The position numbers and the translations under genes are program-made. Under the pieces are notes generated by a model. The model searched no databases and was not told the DNA's origin. It saw only the letters and a program-made list of their open reading frames with translations. A DNA stretch of 64,000 nt from Rhodococcus aetherivorans (GTDB lineage Bacteria > Actinomycetota > Actinomycetes > Mycobacteriales > Mycobacteriaceae), in contig NZ_JAALEG010000025.1 of the NCBI RefSeq assembly GCF_011058165.1, positions 1 through 64,000 on the forward strand. Direction: 5' to 3'. Numbering within the stretch: position 1 is the first letter of the stretch; each line of letters opens with the position of its first letter. Below are positions 25,352-34,054 of the stretch, one piece after another.

Positions 25352-27163
25352 TCAGCGTCTGAATCGGCCACTGTCGTCCCGTTCCCACACCGCCGGACAA
25401 ATGTGGTGGCGCCGGCCGCGCGCCATCAGGCTGATCGCAACGTAGACGGCTGCGTCCGTTGCCGATCTCGGTCCGCGGATCGATCCGATCACGGTCCGGA
25501 GGGTTCCGGCCGCGGACGCCGCGTCGGCGACCTGCGCCTTGCCGCGGTATACCCGACGTAAGGTCGAGAGCAGGCTCCCGAGGTCACGTGGGGTGGTCAC
25601 GATCGCCGGAGTCGTGTCGACAACAGCTTTCTCCTCGGCAGCGAATCGGCGGTCCACCCACAGGTCGTCGGCGATCAGGCTCGGAAATGCTCCGATTCTG
25701 CGATGCCCGGCCTCGCTCAGGCCGTATGCGCCGGCACCCCACAGTGCCTTCCGGAACTGCGGAATCCGTTGCCGTGCCCGGTAGAAACTGCGCACGACCA
25801 CATCGGCACCGTCCATGTCGTACCGCGACGCCGGACGTGCAGCCAGAATCCGCCCCGCCCGCAGCTCCGCGAAGACGTCTGCCACAGTGTCGGCGGTGAT
25901 CCCTATGTCCGCATCCAGATAGAGTCGCGGCCACAGTTCCGCTGCGTCGTCGCCGATGTTGAGCGCGAAAGTCTTCGATGCCACCGGAGTCTCCAGCACA
26001 GTCACTCCGGCGAACCCACGCGCAACGGTGGCTGTGTCGTCCGTGCACCCGTTGCAGACGACGATCAGTTCGATCGCCCCGGTCGCGGCGGCGATGGAGA
26101 GCGGTGCAAGCGTCCCCCCGATCACCCGTGCCTCGTTGTGCGCCGGAACGATCACGGCACCGCTCCGAGATCCGGGGGCCACGCAGGACTCGTGCCGCGC
26201 ACGAGGCAGTTCGCCCCACCGCTTCCGATGGAGGACGACCCCCAAAGTTGCCCGATGTACGGGATCCCTTGCTCGAAGGGCATCGGACAATGCGGCCACG
26301 ACGCGGAAGGCAGCGGCATACACACGTCCGTGGTAACGCTCGATGTATCGAATCCTGTTGACCGTCATCAATGCCGCAAGCGCGGGGGACGTGCCGGACC
26401 CTCCCCCGGTGTGCTGTACGACCGCCGACGGCTCGAACCACACCCCTCTTCCGGATTCGCGGATCCGCCGCATGTAGTCGGTCTCTTCCGAATACAGGAA
26501 GAAGTCCTCGACCCACTCCCCGACATCCGCGTCGACGTCGGCGCGGATCAGTACCGCAGCACCGGTTGCCCAATCGACTGCATGAGGATGGTCGTATTCG
26601 GCACTGTCGTACAGTGTTTCCGAATGCAGCGGCAGACCTCTCTGCAGTCTGCCGACGAATAGAGCGTCGGCGAATGCCGAAGCGAGCGAGGGCTCTCGAC
26701 GCAATGACGGAGCGGTACGACCCTTCTCGTCGACTATGCGCGGGACCACCGCTCCCACAGCTGAATCGCGGAGTGCCGCAAACATGGCCGCAACGGCGCC
26801 GGGCAGAACCCTCAGATCGGGGTTGAGCACCAGCACCGCCGAACACCGGCCCAGGTGTCGTCGCCCGGCATTGATGCCGCCGGCGTATCCGATATTCCCG
26901 CCGGATCGCACCAGCACGACATCGTGATGTGCTGCGACGATCTCGGCGGTTCCGTCCACGGAGTCGTTGTCCACCACTATGACCCGAAACGACAGTGTCC
27001 GGGTCTCCTGTCGCAGGTCCGCGAGCAGTGTGCCCACGACACGAGCGCTGTTGTACGTAACAATCAGCACTGCGACATCGACCTGTCCGAAATCGGCAAA
27101 TTCGCGCTCGGCGGACGGATCCCTGATCCCCGCCTCGCGCGCGTGCGCACGACTGCGCATCAT
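25352..27163 (-). CDS. Tandem GT2-GT2 glycosyltransferase
   Basis: A 603-residue protein with two GT-A domains. Domain 1 (about 28-300) is WbbL/rhamnosyltransferase-like: VAVLIVTYNSARVVGTLLAD, VVVDNDSVDG, GGNIGYAGGINAG, AVLVLNPDLRV and VDWATGAAVLIRAD. Domain 2 (about 335-580) begins AVIVPAHNEARVIGGTLAPL and has RLYLDADIGITADTV as its DxD. Two transfers by one chain would add a disaccharide in sequence. The start overlaps the upstream stop as ATGA, so it is coupled to the GT-C-like gene. Confidence 0.85.
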   Translation of the reverse strand: MMRSRAHAREAGIRDPSAEREFADFGQVDVAVLIVTYNSARVVGTLLADLRQETRTLSFRVIVVDNDSVDGTAEIVAAHHDVVLVRSGGNIGYAGGINAGRRHLGRCSAVLVLNPDLRVLPGAVAAMFAALRDSAVGAVVPRIVDEKGRTAPSLRREPSLASAFADALFVGRLQRGLPLHSETLYDSAEYDHPHAVDWATGAAVLIRADVDADVGEWVEDFFLYSEETDYMRRIRESGRGVWFEPSAVVQHTGGGSGTSPALAALMTVNRIRYIERYHGRVYAAAFRVVAALSDALRARDPVHRATLGVVLHRKRWGELPRARHESCVAPGSRSGAVIVPAHNEARVIGGTLAPLSIAAATGAIELIVVCNGCTDDTATVARGFAGVTVLETPVASKTFALNIGDDAAELWPRLYLDADIGITADTVADVFAELRAGRILAARPASRYDMDGADVVVRSFYRARQRIPQFRKALWGAGAYGLSEAGHRRIGAFPSLIADDLWVDRRFAAEEKAVVDTTPAIVTTPRDLGSLLSTLRRVYRGKAQVADAASAAGTLRTVIGSIRGPRSATDAAVYVAISLMARGRRHHICPAVWERDDSGRFRR

Positions 27164-28437
27164 GACCGATCCGACCAGGATTCGAACACAGCGGATGTCG
27201 GCACCGTGGCGGCCTCGGCTTCCACACCGCCGTCAGCGCTCACTCGCTCTCGTCGGCCGCGGGTGAAGGCGGGGATCAGGACCGCAACCGCCACCGCTGC
27301 CTCAACGATCAAGTTGTTCTCGAGGGGCTGGCGAAACCGCGTGCGTGCGAAGAACACCGCCTTGATGGGCGCGTTCGCGACAAACAGTACCAGGAACAAC
27401 CGCTCGGACGGCAGGATCGGGGCGCGTCTGCGCAGCAGGACACGCACGCACAGCAATGCGACCGTGACTGCGAAGCTTGCCCAGACACCCGCACTCTCGA
27501 GCCCACCGCCCCGTCCTGCGGTGGCGGGCCGGTTGTACGGCGAGAAATAGTTCAGGACCTTCTGCCCGTAGCGCACGGCCGCGCCGCTGGGATGGGTGGT
27601 GATCCACTCGACGGCCGACCCACGAAAGTAGTCATCGGCTTCGACCTCCCCGACACCCTCCGCCCCCTGGACGTACGATCCGATATGAGCGGCTACGCCC
27701 AAAGTCGCGGTGGCGTTCTCGTTGTTGCCCCGCAGAGGGTTCAAGCCAGAACCGGTGCTGAACGCTACCGGCGATCCGATCACCGTCGCGTTTCGCACCG
27801 ACCACGCGAACACCGCGGATCCGATCCGGTTTCGGCGCCCGGGCTGATGCCACCTGGTCCACAGCACCACCACGACCGCGCTGAAGATCATGGTGGGCAC
27901 AGCCAAGGCGAACGCCGCGGTGAGCAGGCCCGACACGACACACGCACGGCGCGACATCGCTGCCGGAATCCCGTCCGCCGAGCGGGACGCGACCAACCAC
28001 AGCGCCAGGAGTATGGCGGTCGCCAGAGCCCGTGGGTAGAGCGTCGCCGCCGTGTACACATTGAGGGGGTAAAGCACAACGGCGGCCCCGGCGAGCATGC
28101 CGAGCCTGTGGCCGACGATCCACGCACCCAGGAGCGCGGCGATGACGAGGCACAATGCCGGGATCATCCCGATGTACTGTGCGCGCACGTGGACCGCGGT
28201 CGCGGCGGCAAGGATGAGCGGCCCCGTCGGCGGCCGGTACGCGGTTGCCGAACCGTCGAGAGAGTATCCCGCCCCATTGGCCAGGTTCGTCGCGATCTCC
28301 AGATGCTCGCGTTCGTCCGCATAGACGGGAGTCGACGACGCAACAGCCAGTACCACGATCACCCCCGCCGCGACGGTGCAGATCACAGCGCCGGCCATGA
28401 ACGCCTCCGACCGGCGATCCATGGATGTCGTGCGCAT
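27160..28437 (-). CDS. GT-C-type membrane glycosyltransferase-like protein (PMT/ArnT-like)
   Basis: A 425-residue polytopic protein. After the first helix comes PVYADEREHLEIATNLANGA, whose acidic pair after helix 1 is the hallmark of GT-C enzymes that use polyprenyl-phosphate sugars. PPTGPLILAAATAVH and RFRQPLENNLIVEAAVAVAV (the C-terminal RxR-like/His-poor end) match ArnT/PMT-like proteins. It probably transfers a sugar from a lipid carrier on the outer face of the membrane. ATG 28437 was chosen since upstream codons are low in GC and non-homologous. Confidence 0.7.
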   Translation of the reverse strand: MRTTSMDRRSEAFMAGAVICTVAAGVIVVLAVASSTPVYADEREHLEIATNLANGAGYSLDGSATAYRPPTGPLILAAATAVHVRAQYIGMIPALCLVIAALLGAWIVGHRLGMLAGAAVVLYPLNVYTAATLYPRALATAILLALWLVASRSADGIPAAMSRRACVVSGLLTAAFALAVPTMIFSAVVVVLWTRWHQPGRRNRIGSAVFAWSVRNATVIGSPVAFSTGSGLNPLRGNNENATATLGVAAHIGSYVQGAEGVGEVEADDYFRGSAVEWITTHPSGAAVRYGQKVLNYFSPYNRPATAGRGGGLESAGVWASFAVTVALLCVRVLLRRRAPILPSERLFLVLFVANAPIKAVFFARTRFRQPLENNLIVEAAVAVAVLIPAFTRGRRERVSADGGVEAEAATVPTSAVFESWSDRS

Positions 28438-28505
28438 CGAAACCAGCTTTCGCGCCAGACGCTCGCATCTTCTACGACCGCCACCACCAAAAACAATCTC
28501 AGAGT

Positions 28506-28526
28506 TTGATAATAGGCATATATCAA
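28506..28526. promoter_or_regulatory. TTGATA-N9-TATCAA inverted repeat
   Basis: Six-base arms at 28506-28511 and 28521-28526 lie in the most AT-rich stretch of the region, about 70-90 bases before the GT-C gene start. It could be an operator or simply promoter DNA of the leftward polysaccharide unit. Confidence 0.35.
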
Positions 28527-29258
28527 TCTCTACACACGGAAAAATCGCCATCGATGTCTTCGTCGACTCCCAAGAGGGCACCGGTGGGGCTGGCGTTCAT
28601 GGCCGCCGGACGCGATGGTAGAGGAGCGCTGCTCTTCGTCCGATTCTCGCTGTACGCACCGATCAGAACGATCGACGGTTGCGTGTCCTCGGCCGCCCCG
28701 TCGGCGACCCTGCGCTCCTGGCGGTCGACGTCGTGACCCTGGGAACGTCGACGATCGTTGCGTGTCGGCGATGGTGTTCCATACCGACGGGAACCGACTG
28801 GGTGCCGCATTCGTCTCGGTGCCGGAGACCAAGTACTGGGGGTGTCGGTAGCTGCGCCTCTACTCGACGCGCAGGCGATCCGCACGCGGCACGAGGTCGA
28901 ACAGATCAGCGGGATACGCATGGATCACCTCGCCATCCTCAACTGGTATTCCGATCGGTCGACTCGTCGATCTCGTGGGTGGCGTCGATGCGGAGCTGGA
29001 TCCGGCATCTGGAGACTCGACACCGACCCGAGTCGGTGTCGCTGCGGAACAGGTCGTCGATTTCGTCGACGGAGACGGGACTTCCCCGTCGGACGAGATC
29101 GCGCGGTTCCTCCGACAGCAGCGCCTGCTGGACGGCGCCCCGCAGAACGCGCTGCAACAGGAGTCTCGCAAGCAACCGTTGCAGATCCACCGGGCGCTGC
29201 ACCCGTGTCGTCGGACCTGGCCAGTCGACCACACGTGGTCTATGACTCAGATGGCTCG

Positions 29259-29263
29259 CCTCG
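29259..29263. repeat. Left target-site duplication of the IS21-family element (CCTCG)
   Basis: CCTCG directly precedes the left end; the same five bases follow the right end at 31879-31883. Five bases fits the 4-8 base duplications of the IS21 family. Confidence 0.75.
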
Positions 29264-29315
29264 TGAAAGCGGACATGCCAACCTCCCTGTAGGCGGACAC
29301 GTTCTTCCCTGCTGA

Positions 29316-29338
29316 CGGACAGCTGATCTCCCTGTCCG
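29316..29338 (+). repeat. IS21 subterminal repeat, left copy
   Basis: A 23-base sequence starting CGGACAGCTGATC and ending CTGTCCG, exactly inverted at 31803-31825. Degenerate copies lie further out at each end. These are presumed IstA binding sites. Confidence 0.75.
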
Positions 29339-29441
29339 TGACCGTGGGACCGGCGGTGTGTCGGTCCTGAACCAGACGCCCCTGAAGGGGTTTTGCTCGA
29401 GGTCTTCGACCACCACCGAGCGACTCCCACCGGAGGGACGC

Positions 29442-31012
29442 ATGAAGAAGTCTGACAGGGACATCATGGAAATTCTCGAGGCCTACGACGCCACCGGCAA
29501 CGCGCACTCGGCCGCGCAGCTCGCCGGGGTGGATCCGAAAACCGTCCGACGCTACGTCGCCACCCGGGACGCCGGTATGCCGGTGACCGGCCCGGCGCGG
29601 CGGCCGCGGATCATCGACGACTACCTCCCCAAGATCGAGGAGTGGGTCGAACGCAGCAAGGGCCGGGTCCGCGCCGACATCGTCCACGAACGACTCGTCG
29701 AGCTCGGCTTCGACGGCACCGAACGCACCACCCGCCGGGCCGTGGCGCAGGCGAAGACGGCGTGGCGGGCCGGACACCGCCGCACCTACCGGCCCTGGAT
29801 CACCGAACCCGGATTGTGGATGCAGTTCGACTGGGGTGCCGGCCCGAAGGTGCCCGGACCGGGCGGGGTCGTGCGCTCGACGCTGCTGTTCTGCGCCTGG
29901 CTGGCCTGGTCCCGGTTCCGGGTCGTGATCGAAGGTGTGGGATCAGACGTTGCCGACGCTGATCGCGTGCCTCGATGCCACGGTGCGCCGCTTCGGTGGG
30001 GTGCCGACCTACGCGCTGACCGACAATCCCCGCACGGTCAGCATCGATCATGTCGCCGGGATTCCGGTGCGGCATCCGCAGATCGTCGAGACGGCCCGCC
30101 ACTACGGCATGGCCGTGCACACCTGCGTGCCCTTCGACCCGGAATCGAAGGGCGGCAGCGAAGCCACCGTCAAGATCGCCAAAGCGGATCTGGTGCCCAC
30201 CGAGGCGAACCTGCTGCCCGAGTACGCCGCGTTCACCGACCTCGAGGCCGCCTGCGACCGCTTCTGCGCCACCGTCAACGCCCGACGGCACCGCGAGAGC
30301 GCCCGCATCCCGGCCGAGGCCCTGGCCGACGAACGCACCCGCCTGCACACCCTGCCCGCTACCCCGCACACGTTGGCGTTGGGGACCACCCGCAGCGTCG
30401 GCACCGACCAGACGATCCGGTTCGGCTCGGTGCGCTATTCGACCCCACCGGGCCTGGTCGGCGCCGAGGTGTGGGTGCGCGCCGCCGGTGCCGACCTGGT
30501 CGTGGTCGCCGACCTCGATGCCCTGCCCCGGGTTCCGGACTGGGCCACCGGCCGGCGCGGTCTGAGCGAGGTTGCCCGGCATCGTCTTTCGACACCGGGC
30601 AACCCGAGCATCGATCCGGCCCACTACCCGAACCACCCCCAGGACCCCGACGGGGCGCCGCGGCCGCCCCGTCCGAGGGCCCGCTCCGCCGCCGAGGCCC
30701 GGTTCCTGGATCTGGGGCCCGGCGCGCACACCTGGCTGATCGCCGCCTCCGCCGCCGGAGTGGTCCGGATCCGGGCGAAGATGACCGCCGCGGTGGAGCT
30801 GGCCGCGTTCGTCGGCGCCGACACCGTCTCGGCGGCGCTGGCGGTCGCGGCCGAGGCGGCCCGGTTCGCCGAGTCGGACCTGCCGGCGATCGCCCAAGCA
30901 CCACACCGACACCGGCGCCGGACGGGTCGTCGCCGACGAGGCGCATTCGGTCCAGCCCGGCACCGCCGCCTGGGCCGGCTTCGGCACCGCCCGCACGGAG
31001 GCCCGCTCGTGA
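29442..31012 (+). pseudogene. istA: istA transposase, disrupted by two +1 frameshifts
   Basis: The start ATG 29442 has GGAGGG upstream. Frame 1 encodes the HTH region (AAQLAGVDPKTVRRYVATRD) and the start of the DDE core (WMQFDWGAGPKVP, first Asp) up to about 29932. The reading then needs the next frame, which holds the second Asp (PTYALTDNPRTVSID) and the Glu region (FDPESKGGSEATVKIAK). Near 30899 (gcccaag) it must shift again to read KHHTDTGAGRVVADEAHSVQ and stop at TGA 31010-31012. Two single-base insertions restore a 522-residue IstA. Sequencing error at homopolymer-poor sites seems unlikely for both, so decay is favoured. Confidence 0.8.
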
Positions 31013-31779
31013 ACCCCACCGCACCGCCGCTGCCCGACGATCTGCTCGCCGTCCTCAAACGCATGCGCCTGCCCTACCTGCGGGCCGCCGCCCCGGAGGT
31101 GCTGGCCACGGCAAAGGCACAGCGGTGGGACCCGACCGAGGTGCTCAAGGTGCTGCTGACCGAGGAGGTCCGCGGCCGCGACGAGGCGACCAGGGCGATG
31201 CGCCGCAAAGCCGCCGGACTGCCGGCCGGCAAGACGTTTTCCTCCTGGCGCGAGGAGGATTCGTCGATCCCAGCCCCCACGCAGAGCGCCCTGGCGGCGT
31301 TGGAGTGGGTGCACCGCGCCGAGAACCTGGCGATCAGCGGCCCGTCGGGGACGGGCAAGACCCACTTCGTCGAGGCGTTGGCGCACGCCGTGATCGACGC
31401 CGGGATGCGGGTGTCGTGGTTCACCCTCGAATCGTTGACCACCGCGATCGGACGGGCCGCGGTGGACGGGTCGATCACCAAGACCATCACCAGGATCACC
31501 CGGGCCGAGCTGATCGTCGTCGACGACATCGGCATGCTGCCCTCCGGTCAGGCCGCCGCCGAGGCGTTCTACCGCCTCGTCGACGCCGCCTACGAACGGC
31601 GCAGCGTGGCGGTGACCAGCAACCTCCACCCCTCCGGATTCGACACCATCATGCCCAAGACCCTCGCCACCGCCGCCGTCGACCGGCTGCTGCACCACGC
31701 CCACGTCGTGATCACCGAAGGCACCTCACTGCGGCTGAGCGAAGCCACCGCCGGACGCGGGGTGGTGCCGTTGACCTGA
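31009..31779 (+). CDS. istB: IstB ATP-binding transposition helper
   Basis: A 256-residue DnaC-like AAA+ ATPase. Walker A is SGPSGTGKTHFVEAL, Walker B is LIVVDDIGMLPSG, and sensor region TSNLHPSGFD follows. IstB assembles on target DNA and directs IstA to it. GTG 31009 overlaps the istA stop (GTGA), the usual istA-istB coupling. The gene is intact. Confidence 0.92.
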   Translation: MNPTAPPLPDDLLAVLKRMRLPYLRAAAPEVLATAKAQRWDPTEVLKVLLTEEVRGRDEATRAMRRKAAGLPAGKTFSSWREEDSSIPAPTQSALAALEWVHRAENLAISGPSGTGKTHFVEALAHAVIDAGMRVSWFTLESLTTAIGRAAVDGSITKTITRITRAELIVVDDIGMLPSGQAAAEAFYRLVDAAYERRSVAVTSNLHPSGFDTIMPKTLATAAVDRLLHHAHVVITEGTSLRLSEATAGRGVVPLT

Positions 31780-31802
31780 CCTCGAGGGAGATCACCTGAC
31801 CG

Positions 31803-31825
31803 CGGACAGGGAGATCAGCTGTCCG
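31803..31825 (-). repeat. IS21 subterminal repeat, right copy
   Basis: Exact reverse complement of 29316-29338. It is followed outward by two more related copies before the right tip at 31878. Confidence 0.75.
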
Positions 31826-31878
31826 CAGGCAGGGAGATCACCTGTCCGCCCACAGGGACGCCCTCCTGTCCCTTGACA

Positions 31879-32185
31879 CCTCGTCGCCTCACCGTGCAAC
31901 CGGCGGTCCCGAGCCATCACCCACCACACGGCGTTCCCCGACCGCGACGGCGCACCGCTGTGGGAACGGGTACGTTCCGAACGTCTCGGTGGCTAGCTGA
32001 GATCGGTTAGGTCGCGGCACGGACGTCGTCGACGAGTAGGTATCGACGTGGGCTCGGCCCAGGAGATGCCGAATCGCCTGCGACGGCGCAGGCCGGACCG
32101 CATACTTACCTGCAGAAGTCACGGCGGGGCGGTTCCGTGTAATACCGCGGCAATTAGCAACAGCCCCGCGTCAAGGGAGTTCGGC
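31879..32185. promoter_or_regulatory. 307-base gap with promoter of the DUF4082 gene
   Basis: It contains the right target copy CCTCG (31879-31883), the 3' part of the interrupted frame to 31996, and an AT-richer stretch with TAATAC at 32140-32145 about 41 bases before the TTG start, the likely -10 box. No other gene is seen. Confidence 0.45.
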
Positions 32186-34054
32186 TTGGATCACTGCGAC
32201 TCTGCACAGTCGGGACCTCGCATCCGTGGTCGAGGGACGGTCCCCCGGACTCGCGTTGCGAACCCATCGGCGACCGTCGCGCCACCCACCGGAGACGGTC
32301 GAGCGCATCGAGCGATCGCGGCGGCGGCGATCTGCATCGTGGCGCTGCTCGGGATGTCGTGTACGAGCGAACCAGCACCGAGCCCTTCGCCGCAAACCCC
32401 CGAATCGATCTGGCGCGACGACGTCGTCCCTCCGGAAGAAGTCGGTGCCGACGCGGAATCCGTCGAGATGGGAACCCGGTTCTCGGCCTCGAGCAACGGC
32501 CGGATCACCGCGGTGCGGTTCTTCCGGGAGCCGGGAAGCGACATCGATACGGTGTCGATCTGGAGCACCGACGGCGCGCGGCTCGCAACGGCTCCCGTGA
32601 CCGAACTACGCGACGGGTGGCAGGCCGTTCCACTCCCTTCACCCGTGCGCGTAGTCATCGGCATGGACTACGTGGTGTCCTATCACGTGGCCGAAGGGCC
32701 GTTTCCGACCGCGCAGCATACGTTCACCGAGGGCCGGGTCGTGGAACACGGCTGGCTGACGGCTCGACGTGGCGTCTTCACCGACGGCTCCGGATTTCCC
32801 GACGAGGACGGCAAGGGTGCGTCCTACTTCGCCGACGTCGTGTTCGAGCCGGCCGGCCCCTCCCTGCGACCGGTGGACGGGGGTGAGGAGTTCTACGGCT
32901 CGTTCACGAATTCACTGCCTGCCACTCCGGACTTCTTTCCCATCGGAGTCTGGTTCGCGGGCGTTCTGAGCGCCGAAGAGATCGCCACGGACAGCAGCAT
33001 CGGCATCAACACGTACGTCGAACTGACCGACGACAGCGATGTGGAACTGATCGCCGACAACGGAATGTTCGCCATTCCCAGCTGGGGTGCGGATCACATC
33101 GCCGGCCGGCTCACTACCGACGAAGCCGACATGTGGGCCGGGCCGGGCAGCGCAGCCTGGACGGGATCGACTCCACCGGCAGTGCAGCCCGTATGTGTCC
33201 CCGCGGATGCGAAGTGCGGCTTCACCGTGATGCACACCCTGCGGAACCAGGTACCGCCCGGGATCATGGTGTACGCCAACTACGGCAGGGGCGTCACCTT
33301 CTGGCAGAGCAGGGAGGACAGCGCGCGATTCGTCAGCGAGTTCCAGGATGTCGTCTCGGCGGACAATTACTGGTTCACCGACGGCAACATCTGCGGTGAA
33401 TCCGAGGGAGGCGCACTCCGGACGAGCGGCGAACGTGCACTGTCCGACGCCGAGTGCCGTCTGGCCGCGAACTACGGTCTCACCGTCCGTCATGTTCGTT
33501 CCTTGGTATACCCCGCCGGATCGAAGCCGGTCTGGGCGTTCGTCGAGGTCGGACACCCCACGACATCGGCAACCGACCCGTCGATCACAGGCCCGCAGGT
33601 CCGCGCCGCCGTGTGGAGCAGCATCATCAACGGCGCTCGCGGCATCGTCTACTTCAATCACAGTTTCGGCGGGCCGTGCATCACCGCCAACGTCCTGCGT
33701 GGCACCTGCGGTGACAGCGTCCGTGACGATGTGACCCGCGTGAACGAACAGATCCGTCGGCTCGCGCCGGTTCTCAACGCCCCGTTCGTCGACGGCCTGG
33801 CGCGCTCGGACAGCCCGGTCGACGTCGCGGTCAAGAGCTACGACGACGACCTCTACATCCTGGCGGGTGCGACGCAAGCCGACCCGTTCCAGGCGCGGAT
33901 CGAGGTTGCATGCGCCGGGGATTCGACCGCCGAGGTGTTGGACGAGGACCGGCGGGTGGAGGTCGTCGACGGTGTTCTCACCGACGACTTCGCCGACGGC
34001 AACGCCTACCACCTCTATCGGATCACGGCCGACGGCTCCTGCGGCCTCGACTAG
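32186..34054 (+). CDS. Secreted DUF4082-domain protein with C-terminal barrel-like domain
   Basis: A 622-residue exported protein. An N-terminal hydrophobic stretch (AIAAAAICIVALLGMSC) could be a signal or weak lipobox with Cys at its end. A Ser/Pro linker leads to a DUF4082 beta-sandwich, with MGTRFSASSNGRITAVRFFR and MDYVVSYHVAEGPFP. The C-terminal half starts FFPIGVWFAGVLSAEEIATD and has WGADHIAGR, VMHTLRNQVPPG and FNHSFGGPC, resembling a glycoside-hydrolase-like barrel, but no catalytic pair is certain. TTG 32186 follows AGGGAG by 6 bases; GTG 32048 is an alternative. It is likely to act on or bind the polymer of the adjacent locus. Its TAG stop is part of the IS481 target CTAG. Confidence 0.65.
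   Translation: MDHCDSAQSGPRIRGRGTVPRTRVANPSATVAPPTGDGRAHRAIAAAAICIVALLGMSCTSEPAPSPSPQTPESIWRDDVVPPEEVGADAESVEMGTRFSASSNGRITAVRFFREPGSDIDTVSIWSTDGARLATAPVTELRDGWQAVPLPSPVRVVIGMDYVVSYHVAEGPFPTAQHTFTEGRVVEHGWLTARRGVFTDGSGFPDEDGKGASYFADVVFEPAGPSLRPVDGGEEFYGSFTNSLPATPDFFPIGVWFAGVLSAEEIATDSSIGINTYVELTDDSDVELIADNGMFAIPSWGADHIAGRLTTDEADMWAGPGSAAWTGSTPPAVQPVCVPADAKCGFTVMHTLRNQVPPGIMVYANYGRGVTFWQSREDSARFVSEFQDVVSADNYWFTDGNICGESEGGALRTSGERALSDAECRLAANYGLTVRHVRSLVYPAGSKPVWAFVEVGHPTTSATDPSITGPQVRAAVWSSIINGARGIVYFNHSFGGPCITANVLRGTCGDSVRDDVTRVNEQIRRLAPVLNAPFVDGLARSDSPVDVAVKSYDDDLYILAGATQADPFQARIEVACAGDSTAEVLDEDRRVEVVDGVLTDDFADGNAYHLYRITADGSCGLD
34051..34054. repeat. Left CTAG target copy of the IS481-family element
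   Basis: CTAG includes the TAG stop of the DUF4082 gene; the matching CTAG is at 35165-35168. CTAG is the known core target of IS481. Confidence 0.75.

Larger units (their letters stand above)
28438..29263. other. 826-base low-coding stretch with decayed fragments
   Basis: No intact gene. Its left 100 bases are AT-rich and contain the promoter for the leftward GT-C/GT2/WecG unit. Short protein-like pieces occur in changing frames: on + near 28756-28851 a frame ending FVSVPETKYWGCR and TAG; on - a frame ending LFDLVPRADRLRVE at 28860. The switching frames suggest gene decay next to the IS insertion. Neither strand can be called with confidence. Confidence 0.5.
29264..31878 (+). mobile_element. 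IS21-family insertion sequence
   Basis: A 2615-base element with istA and istB in tandem. Ends begin TGAAAGCGGACA (left) and, on the opposite strand, TGTCAAGGGACAGG (right), and the direct repeat CCTCG flanks both sides (29259-29263 and 31879-31883). Each end carries several copies of a 20-odd base subterminal repeat of the form GGACA...TCTCCCTG; one 23-base copy at 29316-29338 is the exact reverse complement of 31803-31825. Multiple terminal repeats are typical of IS21. istA has two frameshifts, so the copy is probably inactive unless helped in trans. Confidence 0.88.
28975..31996 (+). pseudogene. Small hypothetical ORF split by the IS21-family element
   Basis: From GTG 28975 a frame stays open to the left target copy at 29263 and, after removing the IS and one CCTCG copy, continues in the same frame from 31884 to TAG at 31994-31996, giving about 133 residues. 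The second half reads AITHHTAFPDRDGAPLWERV. The frame is open across the joint, so the element may have split a real gene, but both strands have plausible codon use here and no family is recognised. Confidence 0.3.

Noticed and set aside
28860-29234. Minus-strand ORF ending LFDLVPRADRLRVE as a gene
   Set aside because: Its protein-like part is short and the rest is Ser/Arg-rich with no start signal; treated as part of the decayed stretch.
29900-29960. Programmed +1 frameshifting in istA
   Set aside because: A second shift is also needed near 30899, and IS21 istA is a single frame in known members.
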